Shown here in pieces: positions 52,132 to 60,538 of a DNA stretch of 64,000 nucleotides. The translations under genes were made by a program, and so were the position numbers. The stretch is from positions 1-64,000 of the forward strand of contig DATFAA010000088.1 in NCBI GenBank assembly GCA_035255045.1. The letters run 5' to 3'. Within the stretch, counting starts at the first letter, position 1; every line of letters starts with the position of its first letter. The stretch comes from JAGTRP01 sp035255045. Its GTDB lineage: Bacteria > Pseudomonadota > Gammaproteobacteria > Burkholderiales > Rhodocyclaceae. Below the pieces are notes generated by a model. That model did no database searches. It had not been told where the DNA came from and saw nothing but the letters and a program-made list of their open reading frames with translations.

Positions 52132-53132
52132 GGACGTCGGGGATGCCCGGTCTCGGCCCCTGGCTGGTCCTGGCCGCAGCCTTCATCCTGACCGCCTGCG
52201 GCATGCAGCCGCCGCGCACCGCCGAATCCGGGTCGACGCCCCAGCCGGACACCCGCCGCCCGCCCACCTCCAAATCGCCGGGAGGCAAGCGCCCCCAGGT
52301 GGTCCTGAAGAAGGGCGGCGGCTTCTACAAGGACGACGGTCCGGCCGAGGACATCCCGGACAACCTGGACGAGATTCCCGACGCCGAACCCAGGTGGGAG
52401 CCCATCCACAAGCCGGCCACCAAGCCCTACGTGGTGCTGGGCAAGGAATACGTCCCCAACACCACGGTGCGGCCCTACAAGGCGAGCGGCATCGCCAGTT
52501 GGTACGGCCGCAAATTCCACGGGCAGAAGACCTCCATCGGCGAACCCTACGACATGTTCGCCATGACCGCCGCCCACCCCACCCTGGCCATCCCTTCCTA
52601 CGTGCGGGTGACCAATCTCCAGAACGGCAAGTCGGTGATCGTGCGCGTCACCGACCGGGGTCCCTTCCACGCCGACCGCATCATCGACCTCTCCTATACC
52701 GCCGCCTGGAAGCTCGGGCTGGTGAATAACGGCAGCGGCACGGTGGAGGTGGAAGCCCTGGTGCCGGGCGAGTCCGGCGTCATCGCCTACACCCGGACAA
52801 ACCCCGCGGGTCTGCAACCCGAGCCTGACGGGATCGAGGCCCTGCTCAGCCGCCTGGCCATGGACGAGCCGCCGGCGCCATCCCAGGACGCTGCCCTGGA
52901 GCGGGGCGTGTACCTGCAGCTGGGCGCCTTTTCCAGTGCCGACAACGCCGAGAGCCTGAAAAGCCACCTGGCCCGGGAACTGGAGTGGCTGACCGAACCG
53001 ATGCGCATCCAGGTGAGCAGCGGTGTCCACCGCGTCCAGCTCGGCCCCTATGCGAACCGCAACGAGGCCACCAAGGTGGCGGAGAAGATCCGCCTGGCCC
53101 TGGGCTTCAAGCCCACGGTCGTAGTGCGTTAG
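52128..53132 (+). CDS. rlpA: Septal ring lytic transglycosylase RlpA
   Basis: A 334-residue lipoprotein. The start at 52128 overlaps rodA (ATGA). Lipobox ILTAC near residue 25. Residues ~120-210 are the double-psi beta-barrel (GIASWYGRKFHGQKTSIGEPYD, VTDRGPFHADRIIDLSYTAA) with the catalytic acid. Residues ~255-334 are a SPOR domain (GVYLQLGAFSSADNAESLKS) that binds denuded glycan at division sites. Ends the elongasome operon; its last four bases overlap the convergent response regulator. Confidence 0.94.
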   Translation: MRTSGMPGLGPWLVLAAAFILTACGMQPPRTAESGSTPQPDTRRPPTSKSPGGKRPQVVLKKGGGFYKDDGPAEDIPDNLDEIPDAEPRWEPIHKPATKPYVVLGKEYVPNTTVRPYKASGIASWYGRKFHGQKTSIGEPYDMFAMTAAHPTLAIPSYVRVTNLQNGKSVIVRVTDRGPFHADRIIDLSYTAAWKLGLVNNGSGTVEVEALVPGESGVIAYTRTNPAGLQPEPDGIEALLSRLAMDEPPAPSQDAALERGVYLQLGAFSSADNAESLKSHLARELEWLTEPMRIQVSSGVHRVQLGPYANRNEATKVAEKIRLALGFKPTVVVR

Positions 53133-54040
53133 ACCCGCCCGGGCTCGCCGCCCAGGTTGACGGTCGCCACCACCACGTTGCCCCGGCCCTGGTAGTCGAG
53201 GCTGGAAAAACTCATCATCCGGGCCATGGCGATGCCCCGCCCGTTGGGGTCGAAGGCCCGCTCGGGATCGAAAGTCAGGTATTTGTTCCAGTCGAAGCCC
53301 TCGCCCTGGTCGGTGATGGTGAACACCACCCGGTCGGGCAGGCGCTCGCAACGCACGGTGGCGAAGCGATCCCGGAACTGGGGCAGGGCGAGGCGGCGCT
53401 CGATCTCCCCTTCCCAGTCGCCCTCCCACTTGAGGAGTGCCTTTTCCTTGTAGGTGACCCCCAGGTTGCCGTGTTCGACGGCGTTGAGCATGAGGTCGGA
53501 AAGCCCCGGCGCCACGGTGTCCGGGTGGGGACAGAGGGCCGCCAGCACCGGCACCAGCTTGGCTATCTCGTCGAGGGTGACGAAACGGTATTCCACCGCG
53601 TTGAGGAACTTCTGGGCTTCTTCAAGGCGGGCGACGCGGTGGCGCAGTTGCAGCCTGACCCGGCGGTCGTCCAGGGCGGCCCGGACGATGGAAATGAGCG
53701 CCGCCGGCTCGTAGGGCTTGGTCAGGTAGTAGTAGGCTCCGGCCTCCAGGCCTTCCCGCACCTGGTCCGGCGATGATGCCGCCGTCTGCATGATGACCGG
53801 CACATCCACGAAGCGGGGTTCCTGCTTCATGCGGCGCAGGAGTTCCAGGCCGTCCAGGCCGGGCATCATGCGGTCGAGGACCACCAGGGAATAATCGCTG
53901 TCGGCGGTCTGGAGCTTGCGCCAGGCGGCCAGAGGATCGGCTTGCAGGTCGAGATCGACGGCTTCCTGCTCCAGGAACTCCTCGATGATGAGCAGGTTGA
54001 GCTGCTCGTCGTCGACGACCAGGACACGCTCTTGGGGCAT
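53129..54040 (-). CDS. Response regulator with C-terminal HATPase (anti-sigma-like) output
   Basis: A 303-residue protein. Receiver domain ~5-120 with the phospho-acceptor LDRMMPG (Asp56) and Lys108 in YYYLTKPYEP. A linker helix is followed by a HATPase_c_2-type domain (~165-295) with LMLNAVEHGNLG (N-box), DQGEGFDW (G1-like) and GRGIAMARMM. No histidine-kinase H-box is present, so the output is an RsbW-like ATPase, probably binding a partner in a phospho-dependent switch. The kinase is not encoded here. Confidence 0.88.
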   Translation of the reverse strand: MPQERVLVVDDEQLNLLIIEEFLEQEAVDLDLQADPLAAWRKLQTADSDYSLVVLDRMMPGLDGLELLRRMKQEPRFVDVPVIMQTAASSPDQVREGLEAGAYYYLTKPYEPAALISIVRAALDDRRVRLQLRHRVARLEEAQKFLNAVEYRFVTLDEIAKLVPVLAALCPHPDTVAPGLSDLMLNAVEHGNLGVTYKEKALLKWEGDWEGEIERRLALPQFRDRFATVRCERLPDRVVFTITDQGEGFDWNKYLTFDPERAFDPNGRGIAMARMMSFSSLDYQGRGNVVVATVNLGGEPGRV

Positions 54041-54132
54041 TTGAGGGCTCTCCGGTGGACGGTGGGGTCAGACGATTTTGGGTGGGCCATCATACCGTAA
54101 TGCGCGCCGGGTATTCACCTCGGGTCATTGGT

Positions 54133-54146
54133 TTGACCAGGATCAA
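54133..54146 (+). promoter_or_regulatory. FNR/ANR-type box upstream of ubiUVT
   Basis: TTGACCAGGATCAA differs from the FNR consensus (TTGAT-N4-ATCAA) at one position in the left half. A -10 TATACT at 54168-54173 predicts a start near 54180, placing the box centre about 40-41 bases upstream, the standard class II activating position. No good -35 is present, as expected for an activator-dependent promoter. Confidence 0.75.
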
Positions 54147-54201
54147 TGGCATTCCGCCCACCCTGGCTATACTGCGCCCCTTATCTTCAGCAACTGCATC
54201 C

Positions 54202-55209
54202 ATGAACGCTCTGCCCGATCTCGTCTGCCCCGCCGGCAGCCTACCGGCGTTGAAGGCCGCGGTCGATAACGGCGCCGACGCCGTCTATCTCGGTTTCAAG
54301 AACGACACCAACGCCCGCAATTTCGCCGGTCTCAATTTCGACCAGAAGGCCATGACCGAGGGTATCCGCTACGCCCACGGCAAGGGCTGCGAAGTGCTGC
54401 TCGCCATCAACACCTTCCCCCAGGCCGGCCGGGTCGAGGATTGGCACCGGGCGGTGGATGCGGCGGCCGACCTCGGCGTCGACGCCATCATCCTGGCCGA
54501 CATCGGCCTCCTGGACTACGCCAGCCGGCGCCACCCCGGCCAGCGCCTGCACCTCTCCGTGCAGGGCTCGGCCACCAGTTACGAGGCCATCAATTTCGCC
54601 CACCGGGAATTCGGCGTGCGGCGGGCGGTCCTTCCCCGGGTGCTGACCCTGGCCCAGGTGGAGCACGTCATCAAGAACACGCCAGTGGAGATCGAAGTCT
54701 TCGGCTTCGGCAGCCTGTGCGTCATGAACGAGGGCCGCTGCTGGCTTTCCTCCTACGCCTGCGGCGAATCCCCCAACACCGTCGGGGCCTGCTCCCCGGC
54801 CAAGTACGTCAAGTGGGACAAGCAGCCTGGGACCATGGAGACCCGCCTGAACGGCATCCTCATCGACCGCTTCGCCGACAACGAGCCGGCCGGCTACCCG
54901 ACCCTGTGCAAGGGCCGCTTCGATGTCCAGGGGGAGACCTATTACGCCCTGGAGGAGCCCACCAGCCTCAACGTCCTTTCCATCCTGCCGGAGATCGTCA
55001 AGATCGGCGTCAAGGCCATCAAGGTGGAAGGCCGCCAGCGCAGCCCGGCCTACGTCACCCAGGTCACCCGCACCCTGCGGGCCGCCCTCACGGCGCTGGC
55101 CAACGACAGCGAGCGCTACCACGTGAAGCCCAACTGGCAGGCCGAACTGGCCAAGGTCTCCGAAGGCAACCAGGCGACCCTGGGCGCCTACAATCGCCCC
55201 TGGCGTTAA
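54202..55209 (+). CDS. ubiU: Ubiquinone anaerobic biosynthesis protein UbiU (U32 family)
   Basis: A 335-residue U32-family protein. The start at 54202 gives MNALPDLVCPAGSLPALKAA, the normal family start. Cluster cysteines are in GSLCVMNEGRCWLSSYACG, NTVGACSPAKYVKW and TLCKGRF, matching the [4Fe-4S] site of UbiU. With UbiV it performs oxygen-independent hydroxylation in ubiquinone synthesis, using prephenate as donor in characterised systems. Twelve bases before ubiV. The upstream FNR-like box predicts induction without oxygen. Confidence 0.92.
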   Translation: MNALPDLVCPAGSLPALKAAVDNGADAVYLGFKNDTNARNFAGLNFDQKAMTEGIRYAHGKGCEVLLAINTFPQAGRVEDWHRAVDAAADLGVDAIILADIGLLDYASRRHPGQRLHLSVQGSATSYEAINFAHREFGVRRAVLPRVLTLAQVEHVIKNTPVEIEVFGFGSLCVMNEGRCWLSSYACGESPNTVGACSPAKYVKWDKQPGTMETRLNGILIDRFADNEPAGYPTLCKGRFDVQGETYYALEEPTSLNVLSILPEIVKIGVKAIKVEGRQRSPAYVTQVTRTLRAALTALANDSERYHVKPNWQAELAKVSEGNQATLGAYNRPWR

Positions 55210-55221
55210 GGATTTACTCGT

Positions 55222-56142
55222 ATGAAGCTTGCCCTCGGCCCCCTGCTCTATTTCTGGCCCAAGCAGGAAGTCCTGGAGTTCTATGCCGAAATGGCCCAGA
55301 ACCCGGCCGTCGATATCGTCTACGTCGGCGAAGTGGTCTGTTCCCGCCGGCAGCAGTTGCGCACCTCCGACTGGGTCGGCCTGGCCCGTGATCTGGCCGA
55401 GGCCGGCAAGGAAGTGGTGGTGTCGGCCCAGGCCCTGCTCGAATCGGAGAGCGACCTCAAGGCCATGCGCCGCCTCATCGGCGAACTGGCCGAGATTCCC
55501 GGCTGCATGATCGAGGCCAACGACCTGGGCGCGGTCAATCTCGTGCAGGGCCAGCCCTTCGTCGCCGGCCCCCACCTCAATATCTACAACGAGGCCTCCC
55601 TCGCCACCTACGGCCGCTACGGCCTGAAGCGCTGGGTGCCGCCCCTGGAGGCCACCCGCCACCTGGTGGAAACCCTGCACCAGAGCCGGCCGGCCGGCAT
55701 GGAGACCGAGGTCTTCGTGTTCGGCAAGATTCCCCTGGCCTTCTCGGCCCGCTGCTTCACCGCCCGCCACTACAACTTGAACAAGGACGACTGCCAGTTC
55801 AAGTGCCTCGACCATCCCGAGGGGATGACCCTGAAAACCCGGGAAGGCCAGCCCTTCCTGGCCATCAACGGCATCCAGACCATGTCGGCCCAGAGCTACA
55901 ACCTGCTCCACGAGGTGCCGAAGATGGTGGAGATGGGCATCGACGTCATCCGCATCAGCCCCCAGCCCGAGCACACTACCGAAATCGTCGATGCCTTCGA
56001 CCGGGCCCGCCGCGGCGAAGCGCCCAAGGTGGAAACCGGCCACTGGAACAGCAACGGCCTGGTGGACGGCTACTGGTTCGGCGACGCCGGCATCGTCCAA
56101 CGCCACAGCGCCGCCTTGGCGCAACTCGGAGAACAAGCATGA
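55222..56142 (+). CDS. ubiV: Ubiquinone anaerobic biosynthesis protein UbiV (U32 family)
   Basis: A 306-residue U32-family protein, start MKLALGPLLYFWPKQEVLEF. Its cluster cysteines are seen in RCFTARHYNLNKDDCQFKC and upstream in the first half. VDIVYVGEVVCSRR and FGKIPLAFSARC are conserved. It forms a heterodimer with UbiU. It lies between ubiU and ubiT; the stop overlaps the next start (ATGA). Confidence 0.92.
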   Translation: MKLALGPLLYFWPKQEVLEFYAEMAQNPAVDIVYVGEVVCSRRQQLRTSDWVGLARDLAEAGKEVVVSAQALLESESDLKAMRRLIGELAEIPGCMIEANDLGAVNLVQGQPFVAGPHLNIYNEASLATYGRYGLKRWVPPLEATRHLVETLHQSRPAGMETEVFVFGKIPLAFSARCFTARHYNLNKDDCQFKCLDHPEGMTLKTREGQPFLAINGIQTMSAQSYNLLHEVPKMVEMGIDVIRISPQPEHTTEIVDAFDRARRGEAPKVETGHWNSNGLVDGYWFGDAGIVQRHSAALAQLGEQA

Positions 56143-56594
56143 ATCAGGGCTTCACCATTCCCCGCTTCCAGCTGCCGGGGTTCGTCGCCCGCCTCGGGTC
56201 CCGGCTGCCCCAGTGGCCCCATGGCGTCGTGCTGGTGACCGGCCTCAACGCCGCCCTGAAGATGCGGCTGCTGCCCGAGGACTCCCTCGAGGCCCTGGAC
56301 GGAAAGCTCTTCCGGGTGCGGGTGAACGACACCGGCGGCGAGGCTACCTTCACCTATTACGGCGGCCTCTTCCGCCCGGTGTTCCGGCCCCAGCGGGAGC
56401 CGGACCTGGCCTTCGCGGCCAACCTGTCGGCCTACCTGCAGCTGATGGCCCGTCAGGAAGACCCGGACACCCTGTTCTTCAACCGGGAGCTGTCCATCGA
56501 GGGCGATACGGAACTGGGCCTGGTGGTCAAGAACATGCTTGACGCCATCGAATGGCCTAAATTGCCCGCCCTGCCCCCGCTCCAGCGTCCTTAG
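56139..56594 (+). CDS. ubiT: Ubiquinone anaerobic biosynthesis accessory factor UbiT (SCP2 domain)
   Basis: A 151-residue protein of the SCP2 sterol-carrier fold. The start at 56139 overlaps ubiV (ATGA). Features: ALKMRLLPEDSLEALDGKLF, PDLAFAANLSAYLQLMARQEDPDTLFF and ELGLVVKNMLD. In E. coli UbiT is the lipid-binding partner for UbiU-UbiV, replacing UbiJ of the aerobic path. It overlaps the convergent MoaD-like gene by 38 bases at its end. Confidence 0.9.
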   Translation: MNQGFTIPRFQLPGFVARLGSRLPQWPHGVVLVTGLNAALKMRLLPEDSLEALDGKLFRVRVNDTGGEATFTYYGGLFRPVFRPQREPDLAFAANLSAYLQLMARQEDPDTLFFNRELSIEGDTELGLVVKNMLDAIEWPKLPALPPLQRP

Positions 56595-56904
56595 CGGCAT
56601 TGGCGCCGGCTGCCGCCATCTCCTCGATGTTCATGGAGATGACGGTCAGTACGTCCTCGTTGCTGAGGCCGGTGTCCAGGCTATCCAGGGTCAGGATATT
56701 GATTCCCCGCAGGTAGATGTTGATGTAGGGCCGCAGCCCGCCCTCGGGCTCGAGAATCCGCTCCAGGAGGTGGGGGTACTCGTGGCCCAGCGCTTCTAGG
56801 GCTTCGGCGACAGTATCGCCGCTGACGGTGACTTCCTCCGCCCCTTTGGCATAAGGCCTCAGCAGGGCCGGAATGTGGACGCTCACCACGGGGGACTCGA
56901 TCAT
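56557..56904 (-). CDS. MoaD/ThiS-like beta-grasp protein without C-terminal Gly-Gly
   Basis: A 115-residue protein with an ideal AAGGAGGT before its ATG at 56904. Residues ~5-95 fit a MoaD/ThiS beta-grasp fold (VSVHIPALLRPYAKG, GDTVAEALEALGHEYPHLL, NIYLRGINI, SNEDVLTVISMN). Sulfur-carrier proteins end in Gly-Gly, which is thiocarboxylated; here the tail continues as ANAAKDAGAGAGRAI without it, so classic sulfur transfer is unlikely. Other MoaD-like proteins have regulatory or binding roles. The gene overlaps ubiT's end on the opposite strand. Function unknown. Confidence 0.72.
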   Translation of the reverse strand: MIESPVVSVHIPALLRPYAKGAEEVTVSGDTVAEALEALGHEYPHLLERILEPEGGLRPYINIYLRGINILTLDSLDTGLSNEDVLTVISMNIEEMAAAGANAAKDAGAGAGRAI

Positions 56905-57023
56905 ACAGGACCTCCTTTCACCGACCCGTAACCCATCCCTCCCACGGCGCTCGGCGCCGGACGACCGATTCTTCGGTCTTATAGAATTGTGACCGTGGCG
57001 CCCAGGCGCAGTTCGCCCCGCCC

Positions 57024-57052
57024 AAACAAAACGGGGAGCCGAGGCTCCCCGT
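57024..57052 (-). terminator. Intrinsic terminator of phaC
   Basis: On the minus strand ACGGGGAGC and GCTCCCCGT (57044-57052 with 57031-57039) pair around CTCG, followed by TTTTGTTTG. It lies 24 bases after the phaC stop. Confidence 0.85.
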
Positions 57053-57076
57053 GCCATCACGTCCCGAAAGGACGAA

Positions 57077-58915
57077 TCAGGCGGTCTGCTTCTGGGTGTC
57101 CAGGCGGAACTTGACGTAGCTGCCCGGCGCATCCTCGATCACCTTCAGGGCGCCGGCGGAGGGCTTGCGGGCCGGCACCATGTCGCTGCCGCCAGGCAGC
57201 TTGGTGACCCAGGACTGCCAGTGGGTCCACCAGGAGCCGGCCTGCTGGGTCGCCCCGGCCAGGAAGTCTTCCGGCGTGGCCGGCAGCTTGCCCTCGGCGC
57301 TGTCGTTGATCCAGTAGCCGTACTTGTTGGCGACCGGCGGATTGACGATGCCTGCGATGTGGCCGGAGCCGCCGAGGACGAACTTGGTCGGCCCGGAAGG
57401 CAGGAGAGCGCCCATGTAGGTGCTCTTCCACGGGGCGATGTGGTCCTCGATGGCGGAGATGAAGAAGCAGGGGGTCTTGACCTTGCGGATGTCGATCTTG
57501 ACGCCGCCCAGGTTGATGCCGCCCGGCTCCCGCAGCTTGTTGGTCAGGTACATGTTGCGCAGGTAGAAGCTGTGCATGGCCGCCGGCATGCGGGTCGAAT
57601 CGGAGTTCCAGTACAGCAGGTCGAAGGGGAAGGGATCCTTGCCCATCAGGTAGTTGTTCACCACGAAGGACCAGATGAGGTCGTTGGCCCGCAGCATGTT
57701 GAAGGTGCCGGCCATCTCGGAGCCTTCCAGGTAGCCGCGCTCGTTCATCTTCTTTTCCAGCCCGCTGACCGATTCCTCGTCCAGGAAGACGCCCAGCTCG
57801 CCCGGCTCGGAAAAGTCGAGCATGGTGGTGAAGAAGGTGGCGGAAGCGACCCGCTTGTCCTTGGTGGCCGCCATGTAGGCCAGGGTGGTCATGAGCAGGG
57901 TGCCGCCCAGGCAGTAGCCGGCCACATCGACGCTGTCCTCGCCGGTGTGCTTGCAGACCTGGCTGATGGCTTCCAGGGAGCCGGACAGCATGTAGTCCTC
58001 GAAGGACTTCTCGGCCATCTTCTCGTCCGGGTTCACCCAGGACATGATGAAGGTGGTGTGGCCCTGGTCGGTGGCCCACTTGACGAAGGAATTCTTCTCC
58101 CGCAGGTCGAGGATGTAGTACTTGTTGATCCAGGGCGGCACGATCAGGAAGGGCCGCTTGTTCTGCTGGGGCGTGCTCGGCTCGTACTGGATGAGCTGGA
58201 ACAGGTCGTTCTGGAACACCACCTTGCCCGGGGTGGTGGCGACATTCTTGCCCATCTCGAAGGCCGAGGTGTCGGTCATGCGGATGCGCAGCTGGCCGTC
58301 GCCGGACTCGACGTCATGGAGCAGGTTGTTGAGGCCCTTGATGAGGTTCTGGCCATGGCTCTTCACCGTCTCCCGGAAGACTTCCGGGTTGGTGAGGGCG
58401 AAATTGGAGGGAGAGAGGGCGTCGATGTACTGGCGGGTGAAGAAATTCACCTTCTGCTGGGTAGCCTCGTCCAGGCCGTCGGTGGTGCTGACGGTGTCGT
58501 GGATGTGACGGGCGGCGATCAGGTAGGACTGCTTCATGAAGTCGAACATGAAGTGCTGTTCCCAGTCCTCGTCCTTGAAGCGGTTGTCCCCCTTCTTGGG
58601 AGCCGCCACCGGGTGCTCGACCGGCACGCCCATCATCTTCATCATGCTGTGCTGCCACAGGGAGAAGTAGTCCCACATCATGTTCATCTGGGTCTGGGCC
58701 AGCTTGTAGGGATTGGCCAACAAGCGGGAGGACAGATCCATGAAGGCCTTGGCCACGCCCAGTTCGTCGGAGGGCGTTGCGACGCCGTCCTTGGCATGCT
58801 TTTCCATGAAATGGGTGATCAGGCGCGAGGCCCGCTGGGCCACTTCGGCATAGGTCTTGGCCATCTCGGCCGGATTGGGCAGGTTGATGGTCTGCTCCTC
58901 GATCTGCTGCGACAT
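57077..58915 (-). CDS. phaC: Class I polyhydroxyalkanoate synthase PhaC
   Basis: A 612-residue enzyme that polymerises 3-hydroxyacyl-CoA into storage polyester. The lipase-like box is VAGYCLGG (Cys335), with the catalytic Asp491 in AIEDHIAPW and His519 in GGSGHIAG. N-terminal domain ~1-230 of the class I type (WEQHFMFDFMKQSYLIAA). GGGAG precedes the ATG. It follows an MBL-hydrolase gene by 15 bases and ends at a strong terminator. No phaA, phaB or phasin gene lies beside it. Confidence 0.96.
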   Translation of the reverse strand: MSQQIEEQTINLPNPAEMAKTYAEVAQRASRLITHFMEKHAKDGVATPSDELGVAKAFMDLSSRLLANPYKLAQTQMNMMWDYFSLWQHSMMKMMGVPVEHPVAAPKKGDNRFKDEDWEQHFMFDFMKQSYLIAARHIHDTVSTTDGLDEATQQKVNFFTRQYIDALSPSNFALTNPEVFRETVKSHGQNLIKGLNNLLHDVESGDGQLRIRMTDTSAFEMGKNVATTPGKVVFQNDLFQLIQYEPSTPQQNKRPFLIVPPWINKYYILDLREKNSFVKWATDQGHTTFIMSWVNPDEKMAEKSFEDYMLSGSLEAISQVCKHTGEDSVDVAGYCLGGTLLMTTLAYMAATKDKRVASATFFTTMLDFSEPGELGVFLDEESVSGLEKKMNERGYLEGSEMAGTFNMLRANDLIWSFVVNNYLMGKDPFPFDLLYWNSDSTRMPAAMHSFYLRNMYLTNKLREPGGINLGGVKIDIRKVKTPCFFISAIEDHIAPWKSTYMGALLPSGPTKFVLGGSGHIAGIVNPPVANKYGYWINDSAEGKLPATPEDFLAGATQQAGSWWTHWQSWVTKLPGGSDMVPARKPSAGALKVIEDAPGSYVKFRLDTQKQTA

Positions 58916-58930
58916 TTGAAGCTCCCTCTG

Positions 58931-59971
58931 TCAGTGTGCTGCTGTTGGGTTGGTAGATGCCCGTTTGAAACGGATCACGCCGTCGGCGCCGAGTACCCTC
59001 GACAGCCGGCCGGCTTTTTCAAGATGGTTCAGGTGGGCGATGGCTTCGCCCATGGCGAACATCATCTGGTGCGTATCGAGGGCTCGCGGGAACAACGTCG
59101 CCAGCACCCCCGCAGCGCTCTCCGGCGCCGTACATTTCTCCTCCAGCGCGTGCAGCCGGTCTTCATGGTGGGCACGCAATCCTTCGACCCGGGCCTGCAC
59201 CCCCGTGAAGGGCAGGCCGTGGGACGGCAATACCAGCGTCCGGCCCGGAATTTCCCGGGCCATTTCCGCCAGCGAATCCAGATACCAGCCGAGGGCATCG
59301 GCATCGGGAGTCGCAGCGAACACGCTGATATTGGTGGATATTTTCGGCAAAAGCATGTCGCCGGAAATTAACACGTCAAGTTCGCGACAGTAAAGCGCGG
59401 CATGCTCCGGCGAATGGCCGAATCCGACCAGTATCTGCCACGGGCGGCCGTCGATTTCCAGGACATCGCCATGGAACAGCCGGTGGTAATGGTTGGGCAG
59501 GGAAGGCACCGCCTTTCGGTAGCCGGTGCCCCGCTTCTCGAACTTGCCCAGATGCTCCTCGTCCAGGCCGTGCTGGCGGAACTGCTCGACCAGGAAAGGC
59601 CCGCCGTGGCCGCCCACCTCGTGCCAGGCGGCATGGGCCGTCAGGAACTCGCCGGAGGTCATGAACAGGGGCGCACCGGTCTTTTCCATGAGCCAGGTGG
59701 CCAGTCCCAGGTGGTCGGGATGGAAGTGGGTCACGACCAGCTTGGTGATCGGCCCGTCCAGCTGGCCCAGCACCTCCTCCCAGATGGCGCGGACTTCATC
59801 GCCCGGGAAGCCGGTATCGATCACCACCCAACCATTTCCGTCCCGCAGGAGCCAGAGGTTGATGTGATCGAGTTGGAATGGGAGAGGCATGCGTAGCCAG
59901 AGGACGCCTGTCGCCACTTCCTGAAGGACAGCGGTCGCAGGCGGTTGGGCGTGAGGGTAGTACACAGACAT
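58931..59971 (-). CDS. Metallo-beta-lactamase-fold hydrolase
   Basis: A 346-residue cytoplasmic protein. LVVTHFHPDHLGLATW is the zinc motif; FGHSPEHAALYC gives a further histidine, SGDMLLPKIS the bridging aspartate, and LVLPSHGLPF the last histidine, so all ligands appear present. A C-terminal helical domain (~265-346) is typical of the thioesterase/glyoxalase-like MBL group. Substrate unknown; it is upstream of and probably cotranscribed with phaC, so an acyl-CoA-related role is plausible. The ATG at 59971 lacks a clear ribosome site. Confidence 0.85.
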   Translation of the reverse strand: MSVYYPHAQPPATAVLQEVATGVLWLRMPLPFQLDHINLWLLRDGNGWVVIDTGFPGDEVRAIWEEVLGQLDGPITKLVVTHFHPDHLGLATWLMEKTGAPLFMTSGEFLTAHAAWHEVGGHGGPFLVEQFRQHGLDEEHLGKFEKRGTGYRKAVPSLPNHYHRLFHGDVLEIDGRPWQILVGFGHSPEHAALYCRELDVLISGDMLLPKISTNISVFAATPDADALGWYLDSLAEMAREIPGRTLVLPSHGLPFTGVQARVEGLRAHHEDRLHALEEKCTAPESAAGVLATLFPRALDTHQMMFAMGEAIAHLNHLEKAGRLSRVLGADGVIRFKRASTNPTAAH

Positions 59972-60019
59972 TGGGAAACAGAGGAAGTTCGGGGATGCAC
60001 CTTACCATACGGCTCCGGA

Positions 60020-60048
60020 TTGAAAAAACCCCTTTCTTCTGATTTACT
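60020..60048 (+). promoter_or_regulatory. Predicted promoter of the merR-type gene
   Basis: TTGAAA at 60020-60025 and TTTACT at 60043-60048 with 17 bases between. It lies 27 bases before the TTG start, with AGGAGG in between. Confidence 0.5.
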
Positions 60049-60074
60049 TAGCCCATATTCCAGGAGGAACCACT

Positions 60075-60476
60075 TTGACCAGCCCAGCTCCCACTTTCGG
60101 CATATCCGATCTGGCTAAGGAATTCGGCATTACCCCCCGCACCATCCGCTTCTGGGAGGACCAGGGGCTGCTCTCCCCCCAGCGGGAAGGCCGCAACCGG
60201 GTTTTTTCCCGGCGCGACCGGGCCCACCTGAAGATGGCCCTGCGGGGCAAGCGCCTGGGCCTCTCCCTGGCCGAGATCAAGGACCTGATCGGCATGTACG
60301 AGACGTCCCAGGACGGGACCTCCCAATTGCAGGAATGCCTGCGGGTCTTGGACCGCCGCCGGGCCGCCCTCGAGCAGCAGCAGGAGGACATCGAGGCCAT
60401 GCTGGCGGAGATCGAGCAGTTCGAAAGCCAGTGCCGCCAGGAGCTCGACCGCCGGGGCGTCCCCCTGGAAGACTAG
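60075..60476 (+). CDS. liuR: MerR-family regulator, LiuR-like
   Basis: A 133-residue protein with a TTG start after CAGGAGGAACC. Residues ~8-75 form the MerR winged-helix domain (FGISDLAKEFGITPRTIRFW, GRNRVFSRRDRAHLKMALRG). Residues ~85-125 form the dimerisation coiled coil, with a C-terminal tail lacking metal cysteines. Its position ahead of a leucine/isovalerate operon and the downstream operator at 60501-60531 match LiuR, the branched-chain amino-acid degradation regulator. The name is inferred from context. Confidence 0.82.
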   Translation: MTSPAPTFGISDLAKEFGITPRTIRFWEDQGLLSPQREGRNRVFSRRDRAHLKMALRGKRLGLSLAEIKDLIGMYETSQDGTSQLQECLRVLDRRRAALEQQQEDIEAMLAEIEQFESQCRQELDRRGVPLED

Positions 60477-60500
60477 GCGACGAATTTCTTCAATTGGTAG

Positions 60501-60531
60501 TTGACGTTTACGTCAACGTAAAGACAATATC
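60501..60531 (+). promoter_or_regulatory. MerR-type promoter/operator of the liu operon
   Basis: TTGACG (60501-60506) and AATATC (60526-60531) are separated by 19 bases, the long spacer typical of MerR-controlled promoters. The spacer holds a perfect dyad, TTTACG-TCAA-CGTAAA (60507-60522), and overlaps a second one, TTGACG-TTTA-CGTCAA (60501-60516). The predicted start is within a few bases of the ATG at 60539. Confidence 0.75.
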
Positions 60532-60538
60532 ACCCACC

